A DNA stretch of 64,000 nt from the NCBI RefSeq assembly GCF_042453785.1, contig NC_091672.1:811001-875000 (forward strand), in the 5' to 3' direction. This document shows, piece by piece, positions 25,549-36,106 of this stretch. How positions within the stretch are numbered: the stretch's first letter is position 1; each line of letters opens with the position of its first letter. Under the pieces are notes generated by a model. The model worked only from the letters and a program-made list of their open reading frames with translations, was not told the origin of the DNA and did no database searches. The DNA comes from Malus domestica (lineage: Eukaryota > Streptophyta > Magnoliopsida > Rosales > Rosaceae). The position numbers and the translations under genes are program-made.

Positions 25549-25870
25549 TTATGGGTAATAATATGGTAGCTAGACCTTCAAAATTTATGTGTCTAAACTT
25601 TGGTAGTGTTGTTTCTTTGCTATTCTTTTACCCTTCTTGGTCAGAGCGATGTAGTGGGAGCTGCAAGCTTCACATGTCTCAACTTTGTCAAAGAACTTTG
25701 GCAAAGTTATCTGTGGTACCCATGAGCTACTGTTGCGTGTGGGAAGTGGGTGATTGAACAGTACGATTCATGTGCTTTCTACTTCGCCAGAAATCTTCGA
25801 CAGAATGCCCATAATTTCCGCAAAGCTAAGTGTGCGTGTGACAGGTGCTGACGAGGCTGGAAAAGTAGGT

Positions 25871-26110
25871 GCCTCTTCGATTTCTGAGATCGGCCCTCGT
25901 GGTCTCTGAGCAGCCCAGCTTTTGAGAAAGCAAGCCTCTTCGATTTCTGAGATCGGCCTTCGTGGTCTTTGAGCAGCCCAGCTTTTGAGAAAGCCAACGC
26001 CTCTTCGATTTCTAAGATCGACCCTCGTGGTCTCTGAGCAGCCCAGCTTTTGAGAAAGCAAACGCCTCTTCGATTTCTGAGCAGGCGCCTCTTCGATTTC
26101 TGAAGCTTCG
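25871..26110. repeat. Tandem array of about 63-bp units, four copies
   Basis: Units starting GCCTCTTCGATTTCTGAGAT at about 25871, 25933, 25998 and 26063, followed by a short partial unit. Each contains CGTGGTCTCTGAGCAGCCCA. The start word resembles that of the array at 24.8 kb, so both may derive from one ancestral motif. Confidence 0.85.
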
Positions 26111-26236
26111 TCGAGTGCAGATTTTTATAGGGGCTGACATTAAGTTCCAAAGCACACTTGAATATCCACCAGTAGAAGCTCCATTCTTGCACTTCTAAGA
26201 TCTTGATTTGTCCGACCTCTTCTCTCTTCAACACCT

Positions 26237-26917
26237 TTGAAAATGTCTGGCCCCTCCGACCGTCGTTTTGACTTGAACCTTGTTGAAGAGGTAGCCCCGC
26301 CTTCTCCAGACAACATATGGTGCCCATCCTTCGTCTCCCCTACTGATCCTCTTACTGTTGGGGATTCCGTGATGAAGAATGATATGACCGCTGCGATAGT
26401 GGCCAGGAACCTTCTCACTCCCAAAGATAACAAACTACTTTCCAAACGGTCTGATGAGTTGACTGTTAAGGATTCTCTGGCTCTCAGTGTTCAGTGTGTA
26501 GGTTCTGTGTCTAATATGGTCCAACGCCTATTTGCTCGAACCCGCCAAGTTGAATCATTGGCGGCTGAAGTGATGAGTCTCAAACAGGAGATTAGAGGGC
26601 TCAAGCATGAGAATAAACAGTTGCACCGGCTCGCACATGACTATGCTACAAACATGAAGAGGAAGCTTGACCAGATGAAGGAATCTGATGGTCAGGTTTT
26701 ACTTGATCATCAGAGATTTGTGGGTTTGTTCCAAAGGCATTTATTGCCTTCGTCTTCTGGGGCTGAACCGCGTAATGAAGCTTCAAATGATCAACCTCTG
26801 ATGCCTCCTCCTTCTAGGGTTCTGTCCAGTACTGAGGCTCCGAATGATCCCCCTCCGGTGCCTTCTCTTTCTGGGGCTCTACCGACTGCTGAGACTTCTT
26901 CTAAGCAACCTTTGTGA
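26237..26917 (+). CDS. Uncharacterised coiled-coil frame inside the 4.1-kb insertion
   Basis: An intact frame of 226 residues; the internal start at 26243 (MSGPSDRRFDLNLVEEV) is as likely. The middle (about residues 105-160) is a clear amphipathic coiled coil (ARTRQVESLAAEVMSLKQEI, then HENKQLHRLAHDYATNMKRK). The C-terminal 60 residues are Pro/Ser-rich with three loose repeats of the type (N/S)(D)(Q/P)P-P-S(R/G)(V/A)L. No enzymatic motif is seen. It is followed by an AATAAA-like signal and the element's right end. I do not recognise a function; it may be an element-encoded structural protein or a captured host fragment. Confidence 0.45.
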   Translation: MKMSGPSDRRFDLNLVEEVAPPSPDNIWCPSFVSPTDPLTVGDSVMKNDMTAAIVARNLLTPKDNKLLSKRSDELTVKDSLALSVQCVGSVSNMVQRLFARTRQVESLAAEVMSLKQEIRGLKHENKQLHRLAHDYATNMKRKLDQMKESDGQVLLDHQRFVGLFQRHLLPSSSGAEPRNEASNDQPLMPPPSRVLSSTEAPNDPPPVPSLSGALPTAETSSKQPL

Positions 26918-27206
26918 AGGCTCCCTCTTGTTTGTTTATTTTGACTCAAGTATATATACATATTTGTAACTGATCGGGGATATCAATAAATCAGCTTTCC
27001 TTCATTTCAACGTATTGTGTTAAATACACCAAAGCCTTCTTCGCTAAGTTCTTTGAATTTTCTTTTGTTGAAGCTTGTATGTTGAAGCTTTGTGAGTGGA
27101 GCATGTAGGTTGAGGTAGTGTTCCCTTAATTTCCCGAGTGAGGAAAACTTCTCGGTTGGAGACTTGGAAAATCCAAGTCACTGAGTGGGATCGGCTATAT
27201 GAATCT

Positions 27207-27317
27207 TAGAATGAAAGTAAAATTTTACGCTCGAACTATATAGATATGTTAGCAATTAATGGCAAGATCACTATATCAGCGGTAACATCAACCGGATTGC
27301 TTGCTTGCAATATACAT

Positions 27318-27358
<41 letters not shown>

Positions 27359-27962
27359 ATACCATCATTTTATGAAAACCCAGACATAAACTAAGACTTG
27401 CTTCTGCTCAACTGTTGGCTAATAATCCAATCACAAATTGAAACATAAAAACTTCGAAACAAATCCCCAAATCACCCAATCAACTAAAATGTAAACTTTA
27501 TCACAACTAGCCACAAAACTCACTGATCAAGTAATAATTAACATAAAATAAATAAACTAAATAAAAGAAAAAAGCACATGAATTTGAGTACCAAATTATC
27601 AATCAAAGAAAATAAAGGATTTACAGGAAGAAAATGAACCAACTGACCACCAAAAATGGTGGTTTCCAAAGCACATCAATATACCAGAAAACAATCAACA
27701 CCCATTTTACAAAAACTAGTATAAATCACAAAAACAGAGATAATTAGCTCACCAACTCAATTGGATCGTATCAAATTCCAAAATAAAATCGCAAAATATA
27801 ATTAAGCAATACAAGAATAATATGAAAATACCTGACTTTTCCTCCGCGAGAGAGAGAGAGAATTTAAAAGGCTGTGTTGCGTTCTGTTATTTTCTTTCTT
27901 CAGATAGAGAGGAGAACCGCGTCTTTTAACTAGAAGGGCATTTTGGGGATTATCATTGTTGC
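27207..27962. repeat. Block A', distal piece (copy of the ankyrin-RCC1 leader and promoter)
   Basis: This runs in the same order as 12508-13621: ATGAAAGTAAAATT, GGCAAGATCACTATATCAGC, AAAAATGGTGGTTTCC, the single minisatellite unit, a leader-exon donor (GAGGAAAAGTCAG before GTATTTTC near 27829), a short GA tract at 27847, and AGAAGGGCATTTTGGGGATT at 27930. In minus orientation this places a promoter-like region and first exon upstream of ssSPT. Confidence 0.75.
27317..27359. repeat. AC then AT compound microsatellite
   Basis: About 12 CA units are followed by about 9 TA units. The array is absent from the matching place in block A, so it is copy-specific. Confidence 0.95.
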
Positions 27963-28312
27963 TACCAACTTTGGTTCTCGTTTTCTTGCAGCTTCTTTCT
28001 TTTTTTTTTTTTTTAAGTTACGTGAATATCTTATATTAATTTTTTATAAAAAGAGAAAAACAAAATAGAAAATGTGAGAAGAGGAGGATGAAATGGGATA
28101 AAAAGAGGAGATGAGACAATCCTAGTCCAAAGTTTAATCTTCTTGACTCTACTTTTAACCTTGCACTCTAGAAATAAATAAATAAATTATTTAATTGTTC
28201 AATTAACGTTGTCAAAATTTTAGTCTTTAGACTCAATTGTGCTCGGTTTTACCAGTTAGATGACTAAATTCATTAATTGACTAAATGATATTGGATAACA
28301 GTTAGACTCTAA
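27963..28312. other. Junction between blocks A' and B', no gene
   Basis: AT-rich DNA where the other copy carries AAPT1. No AAPT1 exon remnant is visible here or at 29.31-29.69 kb. Confidence 0.45.
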
Positions 28313-29306
28313 GGGCCCGTTTGTTTGGCTTCGCTAAACATCATTGGATTAGACTGGACTGTAATCCGGTGTTTGTTTCACACGAGGACAACGTTTAATG
28401 AGACTCGCTCCGACTGAGTCCGACTAACAGCTTCGCTAGAGGGTCTTAGCGAGACCCCCGAAATTGGGCGGACTGCTAAGACCACACTACTACGCTTCAC
28501 TCCTACCCGCTTCGTCCTCCCATCTGCCTCTTCCTCGCGTCCCACAACCCATTTCAAACCCAGATCCTGCAAAATCTGCCTCTTCCGCTTCATCCTCCCA
28601 TCTGCCTCTTCCTCTCATCCTCGCCTCTGCCTCTTCCTCTGCAACACCCTTTAATCACCGCTCATATCTGAAACAAAGCTCCACCTACTGCCCAAACCTC
28701 AAAATCCAACCACAAAAATTTTATAAAAAAAAAGGCGAAAAAATAACTACAAAATCCAACCCAAAATTCAAAATCCACACATTGCCAGAAAATTATGAGA
28801 TGACTTTGTAGGCGGAGAAGGCAACGCATGTATCAGAGGAAGGAGAGAGATCCGAATTTTTTTGGCAAAAAAAGGATAAGGAAGGTGGAAATTCTTAACA
28901 GTGGCAAGAGGGTGAAGAGGATGAGCTTGTTTTGAAGGATTTGCGATGAACTTTACACATGCGTTTCGCAGAAAAAGATGGAGGAAAGAAGAAATGGGGC
29001 TGAGCCAGAGGTAGAAGAAAAAAGAAGATGGTTCTGGAGGGGCGTCTGTTTGGAGTAAAGTGAAAGAGGAATAAATATGCATTAAAAAAACATAAAATAT
29101 TATTATATAAACATTAAATAATATAAAATATTACTATTTATGCATTAATTAATATAATATTATAGTTGATTAATTGCTCTGCTTTTTAGTCCGACACTGC
29201 ACCAAACGCTTCACTAAGTTAGTCCAGCTTAGTCTAGTCTAACCCAATCCAGCTTAGTCCCTGAAGCTAATCCAGTCCGAGATAGTCCGGTGCAACAAAC
29301 GCACCC
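28313..29306. mobile_element. hAT-like MITE, about 1 kb
   Basis: The ends are inverted: GGGCCCGTTTGTTTGGCTTC on the left and, reading the right end on the minus strand, GGGTGCGTTTGTTGCACCGG. Further in, GGATTAGACTGGACTGTAAT on the left resembles the many AGTCCAGCTTAGTC-type words on the right. No transposase frame is present. The target duplication is unclear. Confidence 0.6.
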
Positions 29307-29385
29307 AACTGAATAACATGGTTCATCTATTTATATTGGATAACAGTTAGATGACTAAATAATTTCAGAATTTATTGATTGTTAA

Positions 29386-29577
29386 CCCAGATCCTCTCCG
29401 GATCCCCAAAAACTGAGTCTAAGGATCAAATGATCCAGGCTGTTGAAATTTGATCTAACATTTATAAACAGGGGGCCTCTAAAAGTTATAATAATTGTAA
29501 CCGTTAGATCAAATTTCAACGGGCCGGATTATTTGATTTTTAGGCTCAATTTTTTTGGAATCCGAAGAGGATCTGGG
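29386..29577. mobile_element. Foldback MITE, about 190 bp
   Basis: CCCAGATCCTCTCCGGATCC at the left pairs with GGAATCCGAAGAGGATCTGGG at the right (first 20 matched bases). The pairing continues inward (GTTGAAATTTGATCTAAC against GTTAGATCAAATTTCAAC), so nearly the whole element can form a hairpin. Confidence 0.8.
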
Positions 29578-29689
29578 CTCGCTAAGTTGACCTTTAAGAA
29601 TGACTTGGAATCTAAACGGTTAGAATTAGTTGAAGAAATGTTATGAGAAATTCTTTCTTTATCTATTAGTACCATAGTCTAGTGACGTT

Positions 29690-30340
29690 TCACTTCGCTT
29701 GTAAGTGAAAGATTTCTTTGTCGAATTCCATAAATGAGAAATCCTATAACTAATTATGACTTATCTGTCATTTAGCTTAACCCAAATCCTCGCACTTAGT
29801 ATCGTTGTTTTAAAATACCAAGAAAAAAATAAATAAAAATAAAAAACCTCATTATCTTTGGGAACTTTAAAAAAGCACCTGGTACTGTTCACTTTAACGA
29901 AAAACCACATTTTTACACTAAAAAATCAATCCTGGTACTATTCACTTTACTCTTTATTTTGTCTCAACTACAGCTATCATATTTATTTAATATTGTAAAA
30001 TGAGGCAACCTTCCTCCTCAAACAAATTGCAACACATGCTTTCTCCATGTGCTTCCACTCGTTTAATCGTTGTAAAATGAGTTTTTCTTCATCACTAGTT
30101 AGTAGTCTCATAATTTTGAATTTCATTAATGGCAAGTTCAAACCAATTTATCTCCATACTTTTTAGTGTACATAATTTATTGTACTCCAAATAAACAACC
30201 CCCAACTATAACCTTCAGATTTTCCTTCTTAATTTTTAAATTCCATCGTTTTTCGTTTAACTTTGTGTTTTCATTTTAAAATGCAACCTAATCCTTTTTT
30301 CTTTCTTTTCTTTTGACAACGATATTCTAAACTACTCTAA
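29690..30340. repeat. Duplicated block B'
   Basis: Second copy of the AAPT1 downstream block (see 19640-20840). It carries its own MITE insertion at 29860-29962 and ends near 30340, just before the gypsy element. Confidence 0.65.
29860..29962. repeat. Dispersed MITE family, copy 1
   Basis: Contains TGGTACTGTTCACTTTAACG and CCACATTTTTACACTAAAAA followed by TATTCACTTTA. Another copy lies at 44500-44645. The insertion is absent from block B, so it post-dates the duplication. Confidence 0.65.
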
Positions 30341-30488
30341 TTTTATAAAAAAAAAAACATTTCAAGCTCGAGTGAAAGGATGCAAGGCAAACATTAAACA
30401 GTACAAAACTCCAAGGACCCGGCGCCCCAAACACAAATGCAAGACCCTAACCCCCGGGACCCAAATCCGTAACCCTAATTCCTGGCAC

Positions 30489-33400
30489 TGTTATGATCCC
30501 ACATTGACTACACTTATGGGAGTGTAGGGGTTCTTAAGTCCTTGGGGTCCTCCCACCTATTGGACTAGTCTTTTGGGTTGGGCTCTTCCCTTGGGCTTGA
30601 GTACCTAACAATTGGTATCAGCCTCTCGATCCTGAGTCTCCCTCTTGTATGCCCCGCCACACCACCAATTCTCGAATGTCTACTGTTGAATCGCGCCTCT
30701 CCGCCGTGGAAGCTACTCTGGAAGCCATGGGAGCCATTCCTCAGCTGATTCAAGCTTCCACCGCCACTTCCGACGCTCGCTTCACCGCCCTCGAAACCAA
30801 ATTCGTCATTCTCCTGGAGCATCTCCATCGCGACCCTGGTTCTCAAGGCGGTGCTGACTCTTCACACGTACCACCTCCTTTCGTACCAGATCCACCGCTT
30901 CCTCCTCCACTTGTGCCCGATGATGGTGATTTTCGCTGTCTCGACACTCCCGGGTTTCAGCACCGTGATTCTTTTGACGGCGGAGGTTTTACTCCTCGCC
31001 CACAGTGGTCCCATCGTCTGGATTTTCCCCGTTTCTCCGACGGCGATGATCCATCCGCGTGGATCTATAAGGCTGAACAGTATTTTGCTTATTACCACAC
31101 TTTGGAGAATCAGAAAGTGCTGACCGCCTCATTCCACTTCGAGAACGAGCCGCTGCAGTGGTTTCGTTGGCGCGATTGTGTCCATTCCACTCCAACCTGG
31201 GGTGAGTTCACAACTGCTTTGTGACAGGAATTTGGTCCACCGGAATTTGAGGACTGCACTGAGTCGCTCTTCAAGCTCCGCCAAACAGGTCCTCTTCGTG
31301 ATTATATTGTGGAATTCAGGCGCCTTGCCACTCGCACCTCTGAGGTTGGCCCTATTCTCTTGAAGAGTTGCTTTCTGGGGGGTCTCAAGAAGGAATTGCG
31401 TTACGATGTTAAATTGCTTCGTCCTTCCACAGTTCATGAGGCCATTTCCTTTGCTGCCCAAATAGATGCTAAACTCACTGACTTGAAACCCTCTCCCCAA
31501 AAATCTCATCTCCTACATAAACCTCATTTCGCCTTACCTCCACATTCCCTTACTCGACCTCATCCGCACACCCTCCCTTATAAGAAACTCACCCCTGAGG
31601 AAGTTCAACGGAAAAAGGACAAGGGCGAGTGTTGGTTCTGTGATGCAAAGTGGGTTCGAGGGCACAAGTGTGTCCATACTAAACAGCTCATTATGCTTGA
31701 TGTCTGTAATGAGTTGGAGCCTACCGACGGTGAATTGACCTGTGACTTGCCGGAGCCTACAGAGTGTGAATTGCTGGAGCCTCTTGATCCTTCCATCTCA
31801 AGCATGGAGTTAAGTGCTTGTGCTTTCTATGGCACTACTGAGCCACCCACGATACAAACCATGAAAGTGTCTGGGGTGCTTCACACCCTCCCTGTCACCA
31901 TACTCCTTGACTCCGGTAGCACCCACAATTTTGTGGATTCAAGGTTGCTTAAGCAGCTCGGGTGGCCATGTCACACCACCAAACCCTTCGATGTCATGAT
32001 TGCAGATGAGGGTAGAGTTCGCGGTCAAGGCTGTTGCCAACAAATTCCCTTGGAATTGGGAGCATATCGCTGCCACACTGACCTCTACGCACTTCCTTTA
32101 GGGGGTTGCGATGTTGTATTGGGTGTGAAATGGCTCTCCTCTGTGAGTCCAGTCTTGTGGGATTTTCAAAACTTAACCATGGAATTTTGTGTGGGGAAAG
32201 ACCACTATAAACTTGTTCATTCCACTGCTCCAGCGTACTTGGTGCAGGATACTGCTTGTCAACAGCTTGAAAAAGAGTTTAAACACTCTAATTGGGGAGT
32301 CCTCTTGTATTCAATGGAACTTAATCAATTGGAGGCATCAAACTTGACTCACCAGCAACTCCTCGAACTGCAGGGTATGCTCAGGCAGTTTGAAGAGGTG
32401 TTTAAGACTCATACTACCTTACCACCTCCACGGGCTCATGATCACCAGATCCCATTGCTTCCTGGTTCCAAGCCTCCGAGTATTAGACCATACCACTATG
32501 GTCCTATGCAGAAGACTGAGATTGAACGAGCTGTGCAAGAACTTTTAGATGCTGGATTCATCCGACCAAGTCATAGCCCCTTTTCATTTCCAGTTCTCCT
32601 GGTCAAGAAGAAGGAGGGCACTTGGAGACTTTGCATGGACTATCGTGAATTGAACAACATTACCATTAAGGATAAATATCCTATTCCATTAGTGGATGAT
32701 TTGTTAGATGAATTGCATGGCGCTCAGTATTTTTCTAAGCTTGATCTTAGGTCTGGATATCATCAGATCCGTATGCATCCCTCAGATGTGGAAAAGACTG
32801 CATTCCGAACTCACCAAGGGCATTATGAATTCTTAGTAATGCCCTTTGGTCTTACAAATGCTCCTGCCACTTTCCAAGCCCTTATGAATGACATTTTTAA
32901 GCCTTACCTCCGGAAGTTCATATTGGTGTTCTTTGACGACATTTTGGTTTACAGCAAGACTTGGGAGGACCATCTTTCACACATGCACCAAACTTTGGAT
33001 ATACTACAGAACCACCAATTAGCAGTGAAGAAATCAAAATGCTCTTTTGGACAATCACAGGTGGAATACTTGGGGCACATCGTATCTCGTGATGGGGTGG
33101 CTGCGGATCCTACTAAGATTCAAGCAATTATAGATTGGCCAATACCAAAAAATGTCAAAGAGTTGAGGGGATTTCTCGGGCTCTCCGGGTATTACAGAAA
33201 ATTCATCCCCGGTTATAGCAAGGTGTGCCAACCCTTGTACCAACTAACTAAAAAGGATGGATTCATTTGGTCCCCTGAAGCCACGGCAGCTTTCCAAGCA
33301 CTAAAAAGAACAATGACTTCCCCGCAGCTATTAGCCTTACCCAATTTTTCTATTCCCTTCACTTTGGAATGTGATGCCTCTGGCAACGGAATAGGGGCTG

Positions 33401-35533
33401 TGTTGCAACAGAATGGCAGACCTATAGCTTTCACAAGTCAAGCTTTGGGACCACGGAATCAAGCATTGTCTACATACGAAAGAGAGTTGATTGCCATTGT
33501 GAGTGCTGTCAAAAAATGGCACAACTATCTTCAAGGGCGCCACTTCATCATAAAGACAGATCATAGCAGCTTGAAATACTTTCTGAGTCAAAGAACTAAC
33601 ACCCCGTTCCAACAGAAATGGGTGGCCAAATTGTTGGGATTTGATTATGAGATACAATATCGGCAAGGCCATGACAACATAGTGGCTGATGCCTTATCTC
33701 GAGTAGTTGGATCATCCCAATTACAAGAGGAACCTCTCAGTGACTTATTGGAGTGCAAAGCTATAACATACCCCTACTTTGGGTGGCTGGATGAACTTCG
33801 AAGAGGGTTAGAACAAGATAGTTGGATTCAAAGCAAGATACAAGAGGTGCTAGCATATTCTCAAGCTGCTGCAATTGACCCCAATCTGTCCAAGTACCAT
33901 GTAGACAACGGTTTCCTCAAATACAAGGGTCGGATCGTGCTTAGCCCATATTCAAGCTGGAAGCGAAAGGTCTTTTAGGAACATCACTCCTCTCCAAGTT
34001 CAGGCCATGAATGGGTTCTAAAGACTTATCAGAGATTGAAGAGGGGTTTCTATTGGGTAGGAATGAAGAAAGATCTTAGGTCATGGGTGGCTGAATGTCG
34101 AGAATGCCAGCAAAATAAGTATGAAACCATCTCCCCTCCCGGATTACTTCAACCTCTGCCGATTCCTACACATGTATGGAAGGACATAAGCATGGATTTC
34201 ATCACTGGTTTACCCTTGTGCAAAAGCAAATCAGTGATCCTGGTAATAGTAGACAGGTTGTCCAAGTATGCTCATTTCATACCTTTAGCACATCCATATA
34301 CGGCAAGCATGGTAGCTCAGGAATTTGTTGATAATGTGTTTAAACTCCATGGAATGCCCTCTACCATTGTGAGTGACAGAGACACCATTTTCATGAGTGT
34401 TTTTTGGAAAGAATTTTTTAAATTGCAAGGTTCCAAGTTGTGTATGAGCTCGGGTTACCATCCACAGAGTGATGGCCAGACCGAGGTGGTGAATCGGTGC
34501 CTTGAAACTTACTTGCGATGCTTCACTAGCTGTCAACCTAAAAAGTGGCTCCACTGGCTTCCATGGGCAGAATGGAGCTATAACACTTCCTACCACACTT
34601 CTTCAAAGTTCACCCCCTTCGAAGTGGTCTATGGTTATCCACCACCACACATCGCGTCTTATGAGCTTGGCACTGCTAAGTTGGATATAGTGGAGCAAGG
34701 GCTGCTAACTAGGGACAAGCTGTTAGCAATGCTTAGGACCAATTTACAAGTAGCTCAGAACCGGATGAAAACACAAGCGGATAAGCATCGGAGTGAAAGG
34801 GTTTTCGAGGCAGGAGATTTGGTGTATTTGAAATTAATACCCTATCAATTGCAATCTTTGTCATCTCATGCTTACCATAAGCTTCATCCCAGGTACTATG
34901 GTCCTTATGAGGTTTTGGAAAAGATTGGGAAGGTTGCCTACCGGTTGAAACTACCTGAGAATTCAAAAATTCATCTAGTCTTTCATGTTAGTTGCTTGAA
35001 GAAGCACTTGGGAGACAAGGTCACTGCAACTCCATTCTTGCCTACTGTCACTGATGATGGGTTGCTACCACTCGAACCACTTAAGGTGCTACAAAGGAGG
35101 GTCTACAAGAAGGGCCAAGCTGCTGGAGTTCAGTTGTTAATCCAGTGGAAGAACAAAACAGAGGACGAAACTACATGGGAGGATTATGACGAGTTTGCTG
35201 CCAGATTTCCTGATTTCAGTCTTTAGTTCTAACCTTGAGGACAAGGTTTATTTTGTAAGGGAAGGGTAGTGTTATGATTATAATAGTGGTTAGAATAATA
35301 GTGGAATATTATTTAGCTAAATGTTGTTATTGTTAGTGGCCAGCTGGCACTGTGAGATGAATGGTTGTATAAGAACCAAATTGTGGCATTGTTCTGAAAA
35401 AGGAAAATTTGAATTAGAAAACAATATAACAAAAAAATACTTTCTCTCTCTCTCTGTCGTCCTTCCCACCCACCGCCATTGCTAATTGCTACTAGCAGGT
35501 CGAGATAGGGAAATTGGGAGTTGCGTCATAACA
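30489..35533 (+). mobile_element. Ty3/gypsy chromodomain LTR retrotransposon (broken, nearly complete)
   Basis: The element is flanked by the 5-bp direct repeat GGCAC (30484-30488 and 35534-35538). The left terminal piece (30489-30610) and right terminal repeat (35270-35533) both have the TGTTA...TAACA form. A tRNA-Met-type primer site (TTGGTATCAG) follows the left one, and a purine tract precedes the right one. In order: gag from about 30.65 kb with a Cys-rich knuckle-like [14 protein letters not shown]; protease with [12 protein letters not shown]; reverse transcriptase with YRELN and FFDDILVYS; RNase H with LECDASG; integrase with its zinc-binding and core regions; and a C-terminal chromodomain-like segment (IQWKNKTEDETTWEDYDEF). 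The frame has about two interruptions, so it is a fossil, though its coding content suggests a fairly recent insertion. The two end repeats differ greatly and cannot be used for dating. Confidence 0.93.
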
Positions 35534-35538
35534 GGCAC

Positions 35539-36106
35539 CCAATACCAGAACTCAGGACGGAGACTACCGGGACTCAAATCTGGCATGGGACTCCGACTCC
35601 CGGAGCTGAGATACTAGCGGCCAATATTCCGACGACGGGGACACCAAATAGTCATTTACTCATCTATTACATTCTTGTTATTTTGAATGTAATGAACTGT
35701 GGTTTGTAAGAACAAATTTACAAAATGAACAGAAAATGTCTTTGCCAACAACATTTTTCTTACAATTCTGATTTCTTTCTGTTCAATCAAATACCTTTTC
35801 TTTTCTTTTCTTTTATATATGTTCTTCCACTCAACAAAACTTAACAGAAAAATTACACATAGCCACAGGCAATACACTACGCATCGAATGATATAAAGAA
35901 CGAAAAGAATGAATGCAAAACTTGAGTGCACACATCACACCATAAAGAGTGAATCACAAAGCGATTCATCCAAATCCTTACCAAACCTGCAACCTGTTTT
36001 CAATTTAACCCCGTCCTCAAACTGATCACCAGCGCAACATGGTTGTTGAGTGTGTTCATGAAAGAATGTGCATCGAGGTTTGTTTCTCCCACCTGAAACC
36101 TTTGGC
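35539..36106. other. Right flank of the gypsy element and 3' UTR side of the BPA1-like gene
   Basis: No separate gene is seen. The minus-strand open frame at 35935-36183 overlaps the last exon of the BPA1-like gene in another frame. Confidence 0.4.

Larger units (their letters stand above)
23115..27206. mobile_element. Non-autonomous retroelement-like insertion (LARD/TRIM-like), 4.1 kb
   Basis: The insertion splits block A'. TAGAAT stands on both sides (23109-23114 and 27207-27212), consistent with a 5-6 bp target duplication. The word GTCGGCTATATGAATC occurs near the left edge (23157) and at the right edge (27190), so the two ends share sequence. Inside are direct tandem arrays, one coiled-coil open frame near the right end, and no reverse transcriptase or integrase. 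That points to a large non-autonomous LTR-derived element mobilised in trans. It is treated as a fossil; its age cannot be read because full-length terminal repeats are not evident. Confidence 0.55.

Noticed and set aside
24672-26061. Open frames of 87-130 codons on both strands
   Set aside because: They repeat with the 63- and 218-bp tandem units and have no family similarity, so they are by-products of the arrays.
28464-29082. Open frames of 104-115 codons
   Set aside because: They lie inside the hAT-like MITE and are low-complexity Ser/Pro/Leu sequence.
35521-35709. 62-codon frame at the right flank of the gypsy element
   Set aside because: It starts inside the terminal repeat, is Thr/Pro-rich and has no known domain.
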